Assembly (NCBI RefSeq): GCF_016863255.1
Contig: NZ_BOON01000059.1
Span: forward strand, 1 to 59,395
Source: Planosporangium mesophilum
Lineage (GTDB): Bacteria; Actinomycetota; Actinomycetes; Mycobacteriales; Micromonosporaceae
Length of the DNA: 59,395 bases
Direction: 5' to 3'
The notes beneath the pieces are model-generated. The model saw only the letters and a list, made by a program, of their open reading frames with translations. It did no database searches and was not told the DNA's origin. How positions within the stretch are numbered: the stretch's first letter is position 1; each line of letters opens with the position of its first letter. Below are positions 51,606 through 59,395 of the stretch, piece by piece. Both the position numbers and the translations under genes were made by a program.

Positions 51606-53642
51606 TCACCGGCGCTCGCGCCGGGCGTTGGCCGCGCGCAGGAAGGCGTTGTAGCGGGCGAGCTCGTCCTCGGTACCGTCGGCATCGGCCCGGTCGGCGG
51701 CGCGGTCCAGGCGGCGCTGTTCGCGTTCGTCTGTGGTGATCCACTGGCGGACCAGGATGACCATCACGGCGGCCGCCGGGATCTCCCCGAAGGCCCACGC
51801 GATGCCGGCGGCCAGGTTCTGGTCGGCGGCCAGGGGTCCCCGCCAGGCCGGGTGCAGCGCGCCGAACCAGGAGGCGGCCAGCAGGCCGCTGGTCAGCATC
51901 AGCGTGACGCCGAAGAACGCGTGGAAGCTCATCGAGGCGAAGTGCACGATCACCAGTACCGGATGCGGCAGCGGTCGGCGCCCCGGGTCGACGCCGACCA
52001 CGACCCAGAAGAACAGGTAGCCGGTCACCACGAAGTGGGTCAGCATCGCCAGGTGGCCCAGGTGCGTACGCATCAGGAACTCGAACAGCCGGCTGAAGTA
52101 CAGCGCGTAGAGGCTCCCGACCACCAGCGCGAGGGCGACCACGGGGTGGGTGAGCACCCGGGTGAGGCGGCTGTTGAGGGCCAGCAGCAGCCACTCGCGT
52201 GGCCCGCGTACGGCCGGGTCCGGTGAGGGGCGCAGCGCCCGCAGCGCGAGGGTGGCCGGGGCGCCGAGAACCAGCAGCACGGGTACCACCATGGACAGCA
52301 CCATGTGCTGGGCCATGTGCGCGCTGAACAGGATGTACGCGTACTTGCCGACGCCCAGCAGGGTCGCCGCGGCCAGCACGACCACCCCGGCCAGCCAGCA
52401 GGCCGTGCGCTCCGCCGGCCACGCCACGCCACGCCGGTGCAGTCGCCAGACCCCGGCCAGGTACGCGCCGGCGGCGACCGTCGCCACGGTGATGAAGAAC
52501 AGGTCGGGTACGACCTCGGTGATCATCCGAGCCATCGTGGGGGCCGGGGGCATCGCGAAGCCGAGCAGGTCGGTGGTCGGGTCCGGGCTCAGGGGGTTGG
52601 AGGGTACCGGCGTCGGGCTGCGCGACAACGCCACCGCCAGCCCGTACGTGGCGGCGAAGACGACCACCTCGGCCCCGGCGAACCGGCGGAACGCGGCCGG
52701 GTGCCCGGCCCGCAGCGCGGGCAGGGCGCGCCGGCGGTGCAGCGCGCCGAACACCCCGAGTACCAGCAGCGCGACCATCTTGCCGAGCACGAGGGCCCCG
52801 TACCCGGAGCGCCACAGCTGGTCGAGCGAGCCCAGGCGTACCCAGGCGTTGGCAGCGCCGCTGAACGCGACCACGGCGAAGCAGCCGAGCGCCAGCCGGC
52901 TGTACCGGGCGGCCACGCCGGCGAGGACGTCCGCGTTCCGCAGTGCCAGCAGTGCCGCCAGGCCGCCGGCCCACAGCGCCGCCGCGACCACGTGCATCGC
53001 GAGGCTGGTGACGGCCACCTGATGGTTGCCGGCCCCGGCCGCGTGCCCGGTGAACGCCGGTACCAGTACCGCCACCAGTGCCAGCAGCGCGGTCCAGGCG
53101 GCGGCGTTGCGGCGCAGTACCCGCGCGCAGCCGACCGCGACCGCCACCGCGAGCCCCGCCTGGATGGCGTATGCCCGGCCGGTGGAGACCGAGGTGACGA
53201 AGCTGACCAGCCCGGAGGCCGAGACGGCCGCCGGTAGCGGTACGCCGAGCAGGTCCGACAGGGTCAGCGCGAGCAGTGCCATCGACGCCGCCGCCCAGCC
53301 CAGGGCGGCCCACGCCCCCCGGCGAAGCAGCCGGTAGGCGGGCGCCGAGATCAGCTTGGCGTCGCCGGGCAGGAGGAACGCGGCGGTCACCGCCAGGCCG
53401 ACGGTGAGGGTACCCAGGGCGTCGGTGAGCAGGCGGACGACCGGCAGCCCCCAGCGGGTACCCGATCCGGGGTCGGGCAGCCCCGGCAGCTCTCCCGCGC
53501 CGGCCCCACCACCGGTACGCAGGGCGACGACGAGTACGAGTACGGCGATCGTGCTAATGATCGCGGCGAGCACCGGCAGCACGCGCCACCGGCGCGTTTT
53601 CGGTACGGCGGGGGTCGGGACGGGCGCGGAGGTACGGCTCAT
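51606..53642 (-). CDS. CopD-CtaG fusion, copper transport/cytochrome oxidase assembly
   Basis: A 678-residue polytopic protein. The N-terminal half (about 20-340) matches CopD copper-uptake domains (SLAMHVVAAALWAGGLAALL; VAFSGAANAWVRLGSLDQLW). The C-terminal half matches CtaG/caa3 assembly factors (YILFSAHMAQHMVLSMVVP, LTHFVVTGYLFFWVVVGVDP, IVHFASMSFHAFFGVTL) with conserved His and Met for copper. About 15 hydrophobic segments in all. It probably carries copper inward for cytochrome oxidase maturation. Its ATG overlaps the copC stop (ATGA). The fused form is usual in actinomycetes. Confidence 0.92.
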   Translation of the reverse strand: MSRTSAPVPTPAVPKTRRWRVLPVLAAIISTIAVLVLVVALRTGGGAGAGELPGLPDPGSGTRWGLPVVRLLTDALGTLTVGLAVTAAFLLPGDAKLISAPAYRLLRRGAWAALGWAAASMALLALTLSDLLGVPLPAAVSASGLVSFVTSVSTGRAYAIQAGLAVAVAVGCARVLRRNAAAWTALLALVAVLVPAFTGHAAGAGNHQVAVTSLAMHVVAAALWAGGLAALLALRNADVLAGVAARYSRLALGCFAVVAFSGAANAWVRLGSLDQLWRSGYGALVLGKMVALLVLGVFGALHRRRALPALRAGHPAAFRRFAGAEVVVFAATYGLAVALSRSPTPVPSNPLSPDPTTDLLGFAMPPAPTMARMITEVVPDLFFITVATVAAGAYLAGVWRLHRRGVAWPAERTACWLAGVVVLAAATLLGVGKYAYILFSAHMAQHMVLSMVVPVLLVLGAPATLALRALRPSPDPAVRGPREWLLLALNSRLTRVLTHPVVALALVVGSLYALYFSRLFEFLMRTHLGHLAMLTHFVVTGYLFFWVVVGVDPGRRPLPHPVLVIVHFASMSFHAFFGVTLMLTSGLLAASWFGALHPAWRGPLAADQNLAAGIAWAFGEIPAAAVMVILVRQWITTDEREQRRLDRAADRADADGTEDELARYNAFLRAANARRERR

Positions 53643-54295
53643 GATCGTTCACGCCGTTGACGTCGAAACGTCACCCTGCGAACCGTCAGCATGCCAATCG
53701 CCACCACCGAGCCGACCGCGATCACCGAGCCGACCGTCAGCGCTGCGAGACCGAGCCGCGACGGCGGCTGTCCTGACGGCGGCTGTCCGGACGGCTGTTG
53801 TCCGGGCGGCCGCTGGCCCGCACCTGCGGCGGCTGGCCGGGACGGACCCGGGCCGGGCGCCGATGAACCGGCCGAGGACTCCCCCTGCGCAGGTAGCGCG
53901 ACGGTGAACCCGAATGTGCCCTCCACCGGGTGGCTGTCGGCGGACACCACCCGCCACCGCACAGTGTAGGAGCCCGACCGGAGCGGACTCACCGGCTGGT
54001 GGACGGTCGTGTCGACCACCCGTACCGGGCCGTGGCTGTACAAGACCCCGCCGGGCCCGTTGACCACGACCACGCTGAAGCGCTGCTGAACCGGCTCGTT
54101 GAAGGTCAGGGTGACCTCGCTGATCGGCGCCGTCACGGTCGCCCGGTCCGGCGGCGTGGTGGCCAGCAGTTGGCTGTGCGCCCACGCCGGCGCCGGTACC
54201 GCGGCGAGCACCGCCACGGTCAAGAACGACACGGTCAACATCGCCACGGTCAACTCCGCGGCGACGAGCACCGCCGCTCTGATCAGTCGTCCCAC
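53639..54295 (-). CDS. copC: CopC-domain copper-binding protein
   Basis: The 218-residue product has a signal peptide and a mature N-terminus AHSQLLATTPPDRATVTAP, whose His is the usual copper ligand of CopC. The domain ends with SADSHPVEGTFGFTV, carrying the second His. A Pro/Gly/Gln-rich linker with PSGQPPSGQPPSR repeats leads to a C-terminal anchor (LTVGSVIAVGSVVAIGMLTV). GTG 54295 is set by GGGAGG five bases upstream. It is translationally coupled to copD/ctaG and lies downstream of the ycnI-like gene behind a stem-loop. It probably presents copper on the outer face. Confidence 0.92.
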   Translation of the reverse strand: MGRLIRAAVLVAAELTVAMLTVSFLTVAVLAAVPAPAWAHSQLLATTPPDRATVTAPISEVTLTFNEPVQQRFSVVVVNGPGGVLYSHGPVRVVDTTVHQPVSPLRSGSYTVRWRVVSADSHPVEGTFGFTVALPAQGESSAGSSAPGPGPSRPAAAGAGQRPPGQQPSGQPPSGQPPSRLGLAALTVGSVIAVGSVVAIGMLTVRRVTFRRQRRERS

Positions 54296-54328
54296 CCGTA
54301 CCTCCCGCACGCGGGTGGTGCGCCGGAG

Positions 54329-54364
54329 GCGGGCGGCCGGCACGCCGGTGTGCCGGCCGCCCGC
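54329..54364 (-). terminator. Strong stem-loop between ycnI-like gene and copC
   Basis: GCGGGCGGCCGGCAC (54329-54343) pairs with GTGCCGGCCGCCCGC (54350-54364) around a 6-base loop, 15 bp in all. It lies between the first and second genes of the copper set, so it may end part of the transcripts or protect the upstream message. Confidence 0.6.
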
Positions 54365-54379
54365 CCGGCTAGCCGAAAA

Positions 54380-55117
54380 TCAGGCGGGCCGGCGGCGCCA
54401 GGCCAGACCGGCCAGCACCACACCGACCAGGGCGAGGACGAGCCCCGCCGTGCCCATGCCGAGGCCGAGGTTGGCGCGCGAGCGGGCCTGCTCGTCGGCG
54501 GTCGCGGTCACCGAGGCACGACTGGTACCGGTGTCACCGGTGGCGCCCGTACCGGCCGGGGCGGTGCCGGTGGTCGCCTTGGCCGCCAGCTTCAGCGTCG
54601 GGGCCGGATGCGCAGGCTCCTTGCCGTCGGCGGCCGGCTCCTCGATCCAGCGCACCACGTCGCCGTCGGAGTACGTCTGGAGCGCCTTGAACACGATCTT
54701 GTCGGTGGTCGGGAGCGGGCCGGCCGAGACGTCGAACTCCTGGAACTGGCCCGGCTGGATCGCGGTCGCCGGGCTGTCGGCCTTCCAGACGATCTTCGTC
54801 ACTGCCTGGGTGATCTCGCCGTCGTCGTTCTTGATCGGCTTGTCCAGGGTGGACTTCGTCGCGGTGACGGTCCAGCCGGTCGTCGGCTTGACCGACACCG
54901 ACGCGATCGGTGTGTTCTGCGGAAGGTTGACCTCGACCTGGGTGGTGGCGGCGTTGTCCCGCTCGTTCGGCACCCGGAAGGTCAGCTTGGCGTAGCCACC
55001 CTGGGTGGCGTCCTTCGGATTGACCGTGACGTGCGCCGCCGCCGGCGCCGTCATCAGTACGAGCGCGGCGAGCGCGCCCGCCATCCCGGCGCCGCCGCGG
55101 ACCACAGCTCTGCGCAT
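54380..55117 (-). CDS. YcnI-like (DUF1775) copper-associated protein
   Basis: A 245-residue exported protein. The signal peptide (GMAGALAALVLMTAPAAA) leaves a mature N-terminus HVTVNPKDATQGGYAKLTFR, whose first His coordinates copper in characterised YcnI proteins. The conserved VPNERDN and a Trp-containing segment (TGWTVTATKSTLDKPIKNDD; KIVWKADSP) fit DUF1775. A Thr/Ala linker and a C-terminal anchor (LGLGMGTAGLVLALVGVVLA) follow. ATG 55117 has GAGGAGA upstream. It heads the copper set ycnI-copC-copD/ctaG, an order common in actinomycetes. Confidence 0.92.
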   Translation of the reverse strand: MRRAVVRGGAGMAGALAALVLMTAPAAAHVTVNPKDATQGGYAKLTFRVPNERDNAATTQVEVNLPQNTPIASVSVKPTTGWTVTATKSTLDKPIKNDDGEITQAVTKIVWKADSPATAIQPGQFQEFDVSAGPLPTTDKIVFKALQTYSDGDVVRWIEEPAADGKEPAHPAPTLKLAAKATTGTAPAGTGATGDTGTSRASVTATADEQARSRANLGLGMGTAGLVLALVGVVLAGLAWRRRPA

Positions 55118-55340
55118 CAATCGTCTCCTCGCAGTCGTCGTACGTGATACATCTCGGACAGGAACGCGCACGCTCTGACCTGCTGGCGACCACCGGCGAT
55201 CACCAGCCGGCCAGCCTGCCGGCGACGAGGCGCTCCCGGTCGGGCACATGGTGATGGTCGTTGCCGGCCACCGGAAAGTTCCCGCGATTGTGCGACGCGC
55301 GCCGGGGTAGTTCTGTGCGGCTTCAACGTGCGGTCTCGAC
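55118..55340. other. Divergent intergenic region, copper set and malic enzyme
   Basis: Together with the malic enzyme leader this gap is about 400 bases. It should contain the promoter of the minus-strand copper genes (near 55140-55160, where GTACGTGATACATCTCG is relatively AT-rich). No clear CsoR-type operator was found by eye. Confidence 0.4.
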
Positions 55341-55409
55341 GGCCTTTTGACGACCAGACCTTTCGACGATCAAGGCCTTTCGACGATCACGGCGGCCTTC
55401 CGCGAGATC
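55341..55409. repeat. 16-17-bp tandem repeat in the malic enzyme leader
   Basis: GGCCTTTTGACGACCA (55341), GACCTTTCGACGATCA (55357) and GGCCTTTCGACGATCA (55374) follow each other, then a weaker copy GGCCTTCCGCGAGATCA (55393). They lie 110-175 bases upstream of the malic enzyme start and could be regulator half-sites or a decaying repeat. Confidence 0.75.
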
Positions 55410-55516
55410 AGGGTGGCCTCCGCCCGAGATCGCAACGCTTCACCTCATTTGTGAGCCACTCGCGAGCCGTTCGCGAGCCGGCAATCCGTCACTCACCCGC
55501 AAGGGGAGATGGTCCC

Positions 55517-57232
55517 ATGACCGCGATGACGAAGGTGTTGGAGAAGCGAAATTTCCGTTTCGATGGCGATGCGTACATCACCACGGCGCGCGGGCTCGAG
55601 GTGCTCGGGAGCCCGTTGCTGAACAAGGGGACGGCGTTCACCCGCGAGGAGCGGGAGTCCCTGGGGCTGGCCGGGCTGCTGCCACCGGCCGTCCAGAGCC
55701 TGTCCGACCGGGTCCGGCGGGCCTACGAGCAGTACCACGAGCAGCCGAGCAACCTGCTCAAGAACGTCTTCCTGACCGCGCTGCAGGACAACGACGAGGT
55801 GCTGTTCTACCGGCTGCTGGCCGAGCACCTGCGGGAGATGCTGCCGATCATCTACGACCCGACGGTGGGCGAGGCGATCAGGCGGTACAGCCACGAGTAC
55901 CGCCGTCCCCGCGGCGTCTTCCTGTCTGTCGACGAGCCCGACCGGGTCGAGACGGCGCTGGCCGAGCTGGGCCTCGACGCCGACGACGTGGATCTCCTCG
56001 TCGCCACCGACGCCGAGCAGATCCTGGGCATCGGCGACTGGGGGGTCGGTGGCATGGAGATCGCCGTCGGCAAGCTCGCCGTCTACACCGCCGCCGCCGG
56101 GATCGACCCGGCGCGGACGATCCCGGTCGCGCTCGACGTGGGCACCGACAACGAGGAGCTCCTGCGCGACCCCGACTACGTCGGAAACCAGCATCCGCGG
56201 GTACGCGGGAAGCGCTACGACGACTTCATCGAGGCGTACGTCACCGCCGCGTCGAAGCTGTTCGGAAAGGCGCTGCTGCACTGGGAGGACTTCGGGCCCA
56301 GCAACGGCCGTCGGATCCTGGAGCGGTACCGCGACCGGGTCTGCACGTTCAACGACGACATGCAGGGTACCGGCGCGATCGTGGTCGCGGCGGCGCTGAA
56401 CGCGACGCGGGTCGCCGGTACCCGCATGCGCGACCAGCGGATCCTCATCTTCGGTGCGGGTACGGCGGGTGTGGGCATCGCCGACCAACTGCGGGACGCG
56501 ATGGTGCGCGACGGCCTCGACCGCGTCGCGGCCACCCGTCGGATCTGGTGCGTCGACAAGCAGGGCCTGCTCATCCACGACATGAAGGGCCTGCGGGACT
56601 TCCAGGTCCCGTACGCCCGGGCGGCCGGCGAGATCACCGCCTGGAGCCGCAATCGCGGTATCGGGCTGCGTGACGCCGTCGCCCACGTGCAGCCCACCAT
56701 CCTGGTGGGGACCTCAACTGTGCGCCAGGCGTTCACCGAGGAGATCATCAGCGACATCGCCCGGCACGTCGAGCGGCCGATCATCTTCCCGCTGTCCAAC
56801 CCGACCGAGCGCATCGAGGCGATGCCCGACCAGCTGATCGCCTGGACCGACGGCCGCGGCCTGATCGCGACCGGCATCCCCGTGCAACCGGTCACCTACA
56901 AGGGGGTCACCCACACCATCGGCCAGGCCAACAACGCGCTGCTGTATCCGGGGCTCGGGCTCGGTGCCGTCGTCGCGGGGGCGGCCCGGATCAGCGACGG
57001 GATGCTGGAAGCCGCCGCCGAGGCCGTCGCCGGTCTGGTGGACCTCGGGCCGCCGGGCGCCTCCCTCCTGCCACAGGTGGAGAACCTGCGCACGGTGTCG
57101 GCCGCGGTCGCGACCGCCGTGGCCGAGCGGGCGGTCGAGGAGGGCATCGCCCGCAACAGCCTGGACGACCCGGCGCGTCGCGTCGAGAGCGCCATGTGGC
57201 AACCGGAGTACCGGCCGGTCCGGGTGGAGTGA
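55517..57232 (+). CDS. maeA: NAD-dependent malic enzyme
   Basis: The 571-residue enzyme decarboxylates malate to pyruvate, linking the citric acid cycle to gluconeogenesis. The long-form N-terminus carries LLNKGTAFTREERESLGL; the active site shows YDPTVGEAIRRYSHEYRRP with the catalytic Tyr region, VCTFNDDMQGTGAIV with metal-binding Asp residues, and ILIFGAGTAGVGIADQL for the nucleotide. FPLSNPTERIEAMPDQLIAW is also conserved. Length and motifs fit the MaeA-type enzyme rather than the short MaeB type. ATG 55517 is behind AAGGGGAG; the frame is open upstream through the tandem repeats, which are not coding. Confidence 0.94.
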   Translation: MTAMTKVLEKRNFRFDGDAYITTARGLEVLGSPLLNKGTAFTREERESLGLAGLLPPAVQSLSDRVRRAYEQYHEQPSNLLKNVFLTALQDNDEVLFYRLLAEHLREMLPIIYDPTVGEAIRRYSHEYRRPRGVFLSVDEPDRVETALAELGLDADDVDLLVATDAEQILGIGDWGVGGMEIAVGKLAVYTAAAGIDPARTIPVALDVGTDNEELLRDPDYVGNQHPRVRGKRYDDFIEAYVTAASKLFGKALLHWEDFGPSNGRRILERYRDRVCTFNDDMQGTGAIVVAAALNATRVAGTRMRDQRILIFGAGTAGVGIADQLRDAMVRDGLDRVAATRRIWCVDKQGLLIHDMKGLRDFQVPYARAAGEITAWSRNRGIGLRDAVAHVQPTILVGTSTVRQAFTEEIISDIARHVERPIIFPLSNPTERIEAMPDQLIAWTDGRGLIATGIPVQPVTYKGVTHTIGQANNALLYPGLGLGAVVAGAARISDGMLEAAAEAVAGLVDLGPPGASLLPQVENLRTVSAAVATAVAERAVEEGIARNSLDDPARRVESAMWQPEYRPVRVE

Positions 57233-57277
57233 CACAACTGTCGTCGGGGGCGGTGGACGCCGCCCCCGAAGGCCAGG

Positions 57278-58075
57278 TCAGGGCTTGCGCCCGACGCCGC
57301 CGTACAGCCAGCCGGTCGGCGCCACGGTGACCTCGTCCGGCTCGGGCCGCCACTTGTCGAGCATCACCAGCCCCGGCTCGACCAGCTCGAATCCGTCGAA
57401 GAACCGCTCGACCTCGGCGTGCGGGCGGAAGTAGATCGGGGTCGGAGTGGTGCTGTAGACCCGCTCCACGCCGTCGACCGCCGCGCGCGGATGCACGTCC
57501 CCGGTGACATGGGTGATCGCCAGCTGGCTACCGGACGCGATCGCGTCCCGTAGCGCGCCCATCACCTGGTCGCGCTCGGACTCGAGCAGAAAGTGCGTCA
57601 TCGCGATCAGGAGAATTCCGACCGGCTGCTCGAAATCGATGAGCCGGCGGGCCTCCGGGTGTTCCAGTACGTCGCCGGGGTGACGCATGTCCGCGCCGAT
57701 CACCGTGGTACTCCGGTCGGTCGCCAACAGGGCCCTTCCGTGTGCGAGCACCATGGGGTCGTTGTCGACATAGACCACCCTCGACCCGGGCGCGGCCCGC
57801 TGCGCGACCTCGTGGGTGTTGCCCGCGGTCGGCAACCCGGCACCGATGTCGACGTACTGCCGGATCCCGGCCTCTGCCATGAAGCGGACGGCGCGGCGCA
57901 GGAACGCCCGGTTCTCCAGAGCGACCTGCCGGACGTCCGGCATGGCCTTCTCGACCCGCCCGACCGCGTCCCGGTCGATCGCGAAGTTGTCCTTGCCGTC
58001 GAGATAGTAGTCGTACATGCGCGCCACGCTCGGCCTACTGGTGTCGATGCCGGACGGCGCCCGCTCCTCGGTCAC
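57278..58075 (-). CDS. SAM-dependent methyltransferase, PF04672 type
   Basis: A 265-residue actinobacterial methyltransferase family member. It opens with GIDTSRPSVARMYDYYLDGK, the family signature, then the SAM pocket YVDIGAGLPTAGNTHEVAQR and VVYVDNDPMVLAHGRALL with an acidic residue for the ribose, and PVGILLIAMTHFL. The C-terminal part has RPHAEVERFFDGFELVEPGL. Streptomyces and Micromonospora carry dozens of paralogues with unknown substrates. GTG 58075 follows AGGAG. It is convergent with the malic enzyme gene and stands alone. Confidence 0.9.
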   Translation of the reverse strand: MTEERAPSGIDTSRPSVARMYDYYLDGKDNFAIDRDAVGRVEKAMPDVRQVALENRAFLRRAVRFMAEAGIRQYVDIGAGLPTAGNTHEVAQRAAPGSRVVYVDNDPMVLAHGRALLATDRSTTVIGADMRHPGDVLEHPEARRLIDFEQPVGILLIAMTHFLLESERDQVMGALRDAIASGSQLAITHVTGDVHPRAAVDGVERVYSTTPTPIYFRPHAEVERFFDGFELVEPGLVMLDKWRPEPDEVTVAPTGWLYGGVGRKP

Positions 58076-58208
58076 GACCGCACTCCTGTCGATATCGCGT
58101 TACCGCAAGGGAAAGGGCAAGGGCGACGATACGACGCGCCGCTGCCGGAAATACTATCGATATCGGTGACTATGTGCACCGATTTCATTCCTCAGTGGAG
58201 TACGGCCG

Positions 58209-58850
58209 TCAACGCGCGTCGCGCCAACCGACGCCGGCGCCGAGCGCGAACGTACGGGTCCGGCAGGCCTTGGCCCGGTACATGGCCGCGTCCGCGTCGC
58301 GCAGAACCTCGGCCAGGTCCGCGGCCCCCTCCACCGCGACCAGCCCGACCGAGGCGGTGACCACCACCGTGCTCTGCGCCACCCGCATCGGCTCGGCCAC
58401 CGTGTCGACCAGCTCGTCGCCGGCCCGGCGCAGCCAGGACTCGTCGGTGGCGCCGACGAGGAGGCCGGCGAACTCGTCACCACCGAGCCGGGCCACCAGT
58501 CCGTCGCCGGCGTACCCGGCGAAGCGACGGGCGACGTTGACCAACACCTCGTCGCCGGCGGCGTGACCGTACGCGTCGTTGATCTGCTTGAAGTCGTCCA
58601 GGTCCAGCACGGCCGCGGCGAGCGCGGGTCGGCGCGGGTCGGCGACGAGTGCGGCACCCAGTTCGTAGAACGCCCGCCGGTTCGGCAGCCCGGTCAGCGG
58701 GTCGTGACACGCCGCGTGGCGCTCGGTGAGCAACTCCCGGCGCAGCTTTGCGACCTCCACCTCGGCCCTTCGGGCACGACAGCGCCAGTGCCACCCCGCA
58801 CCGGCTGCCGCGACGGTGGCTAATCCGGCCGCGATGGCGAGGGGATCCAT
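58209..58850 (-). CDS. GGDEF-domain diguanylate cyclase, short form
   Basis: A 213-residue protein with a short N-terminal membrane segment (PLAIAAGLATVAAAGAGWHW), a brief coiled helix and one GGDEF domain. Motifs: HDPLTGLPNRRAFYELG, LDLDDFKQINDAYGHAAGDE and active-site GGDEF at 123-127. The residues matching the RxxD inhibitory site are not conserved (AGYAG), so feedback control is probably absent. ATG 58850 (MDPLAIAAGL) is chosen for GGAAGGGA upstream; longer frames lack a signal. It is the third GGDEF protein in this window and likely makes c-di-GMP at the membrane. Confidence 0.88.
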   Translation of the reverse strand: MDPLAIAAGLATVAAAGAGWHWRCRARRAEVEVAKLRRELLTERHAACHDPLTGLPNRRAFYELGAALVADPRRPALAAAVLDLDDFKQINDAYGHAAGDEVLVNVARRFAGYAGDGLVARLGGDEFAGLLVGATDESWLRRAGDELVDTVAEPMRVAQSTVVVTASVGLVAVEGAADLAEVLRDADAAMYRAKACRTRTFALGAGVGWRDAR

Positions 58851-59143
58851 CCGGGGTCCCTTCCTCAGCCGACAGGCGGACGGGGGTTCAACGGGGACTC
58901 GCCCGAACGAACACGTACCAACCATGGACGAGAAATAGTCGGACATGGATGCATGTGCGCTATCATCCCTGCTGTCCATTGCAGACGCAAGGACGGATGC
59001 ACGTGCAATCACAGCCGGCTTGCCGGTGGAGTGCCGGCGTGTTCGCGGGTTCGACTAGCGGCAACCGTCGACGCCACCGGGGGCGTGCCTGACGTGCACG
59101 GACGCCGATGACGGGGAACCCCGAGAAGGACGTGGTACAGCAG
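58851..59143. other. Divergent intergenic region with 12-bp direct repeats
   Basis: GGATGCATGTGC (58947-58958) and GGATGCACGTGC (58995-59006) are 48 bases apart in an AT-richer section that also contains TATCAT (58961-58966). They may be half-sites for a regulator of the DUF397 gene. No further gene is seen. Confidence 0.4.
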
Positions 59144-59377
59144 ATGCACAACGGCATCAGGTGTGGCCAGCTCCCTCCGCTGGCGTGGCAGAAGAGCCGC
59201 CGTAGCAACCCGAGCGGCAACTGCGTCGAGCTGGCCCGGCTGCCGGACGGCGGGATCGCCGTGCGGAACTCCAGGGACCCCGAGGGTCCGGTGCTCATCT
59301 ACACCTTCGAGGAGATCGCGGCCTTCGTCGCGGGTGCCCGCGACGGCGACTTCGACAATCTGGTGGTGGCCAGCTGA
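59144..59377 (+). CDS. DUF397 family protein
   Basis: A 77-residue actinomycete-specific protein with the classic pattern: LAWQKSRRSNPSGNCVELAR, GGIAVRNSRDPEGPVLIYTF and AAFVAGARDGDFDNLVV. DUF397 proteins commonly pair with an adjacent XRE-type HTH regulator of the BldB/AbaA class and act in development or antibiotic control; no such partner precedes it here, though one could follow beyond the window edge. ATG 59144 (MHNGIRCG) matches the usual family N-terminus; ATG 59108 would add twelve residues. Confidence 0.88.
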   Translation: MHNGIRCGQLPPLAWQKSRRSNPSGNCVELARLPDGGIAVRNSRDPEGPVLIYTFEEIAAFVAGARDGDFDNLVVAS

Positions 59378-59395
59378 CTCCACTTTTGACGTTCT

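Noticed and set aside
1-59395. tRNA, rRNA, transposase, integrase or phage genes
   Set aside because: I looked for T-arm GGTTCGA contexts, rRNA cores and DDE/recombinase motifs and found none that could be supported.

Overview
This window is ordinary chromosomal DNA from a very GC-rich actinomycete, most likely Micromonosporaceae (Micromonospora/Actinoplanes relatives). Support: strong G/C preference at third codon positions, frequent GTG starts, leaderless-looking starts, a DUF397 protein, a PF04672-type methyltransferase, fused CtaG/CopD, PknK-like kinase architecture and NagZ-like lipoproteins. I see no rRNA, tRNA, CRISPR array, insertion sequence, phage gene or replication origin.

Layout. 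1-1136: no convincing gene; a degenerate tandem array of about 85-bp units, each built round a small hairpin. 1137-5345: a hypothetical gene and dnaE (replicative DNA polymerase alpha subunit). 5382-12487: two divergent signalling genes, a 7TM-PAS-GGDEF diguanylate cyclase and a 1759-residue protein kinase-ATPase-GAF-GGDEF fusion. 12526-18764: flavin reductase-like protein, acyl-CoA ligase, MFS exporter with a double palindromic operator, zinc alcohol dehydrogenase, and a membrane-anchored secreted protein. 18778-24682 (minus): a four-gene exopolysaccharide operon (processive family 2 glycosyltransferase, two parallel beta-helix proteins, UDP-glucose dehydrogenase). 25413-27853: glpF-glpK glycerol uptake. 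27951-33616: GH3 lipoprotein, TfoX-N protein, secreted lysozyme-like protein, STAS protein, DUF309 protein and malQ. 33604-33804: C-terminal remnant of a LysE-type exporter. 33825-46680: DUF952, cytochromes P450, a YceI protein next to a DHA2 exporter carrying three carboxypeptidase-regulatory-like domains, Usp, amino acid permease, hydrolase, HTH regulator and ABC-F ATPase. 46997-51596: secreted SGNH hydrolase, a 41-codon Trp-rich small ORF, membrane ACT protein, MFS exporter and OhrR-like MarR regulator. 51606-55117 (minus): copper set ycnI-copC-ctaG/copD. 55517-59377: malic enzyme, SAM methyltransferase, a third GGDEF protein and a DUF397 protein.

The strongest candidates for undescribed biology are the hairpin repeat array at the left end, the uronate-type exopolysaccharide operon with two beta-helix partners, the giant kinase/cyclase fusion, and the exporter with fused Ig-like domains. 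Three GGDEF proteins and one processive polysaccharide synthase lie within 60 kb, so c-di-GMP control of the polymer is a reasonable but untested idea. Functional assignments come from reading motifs by eye; no database search was run.
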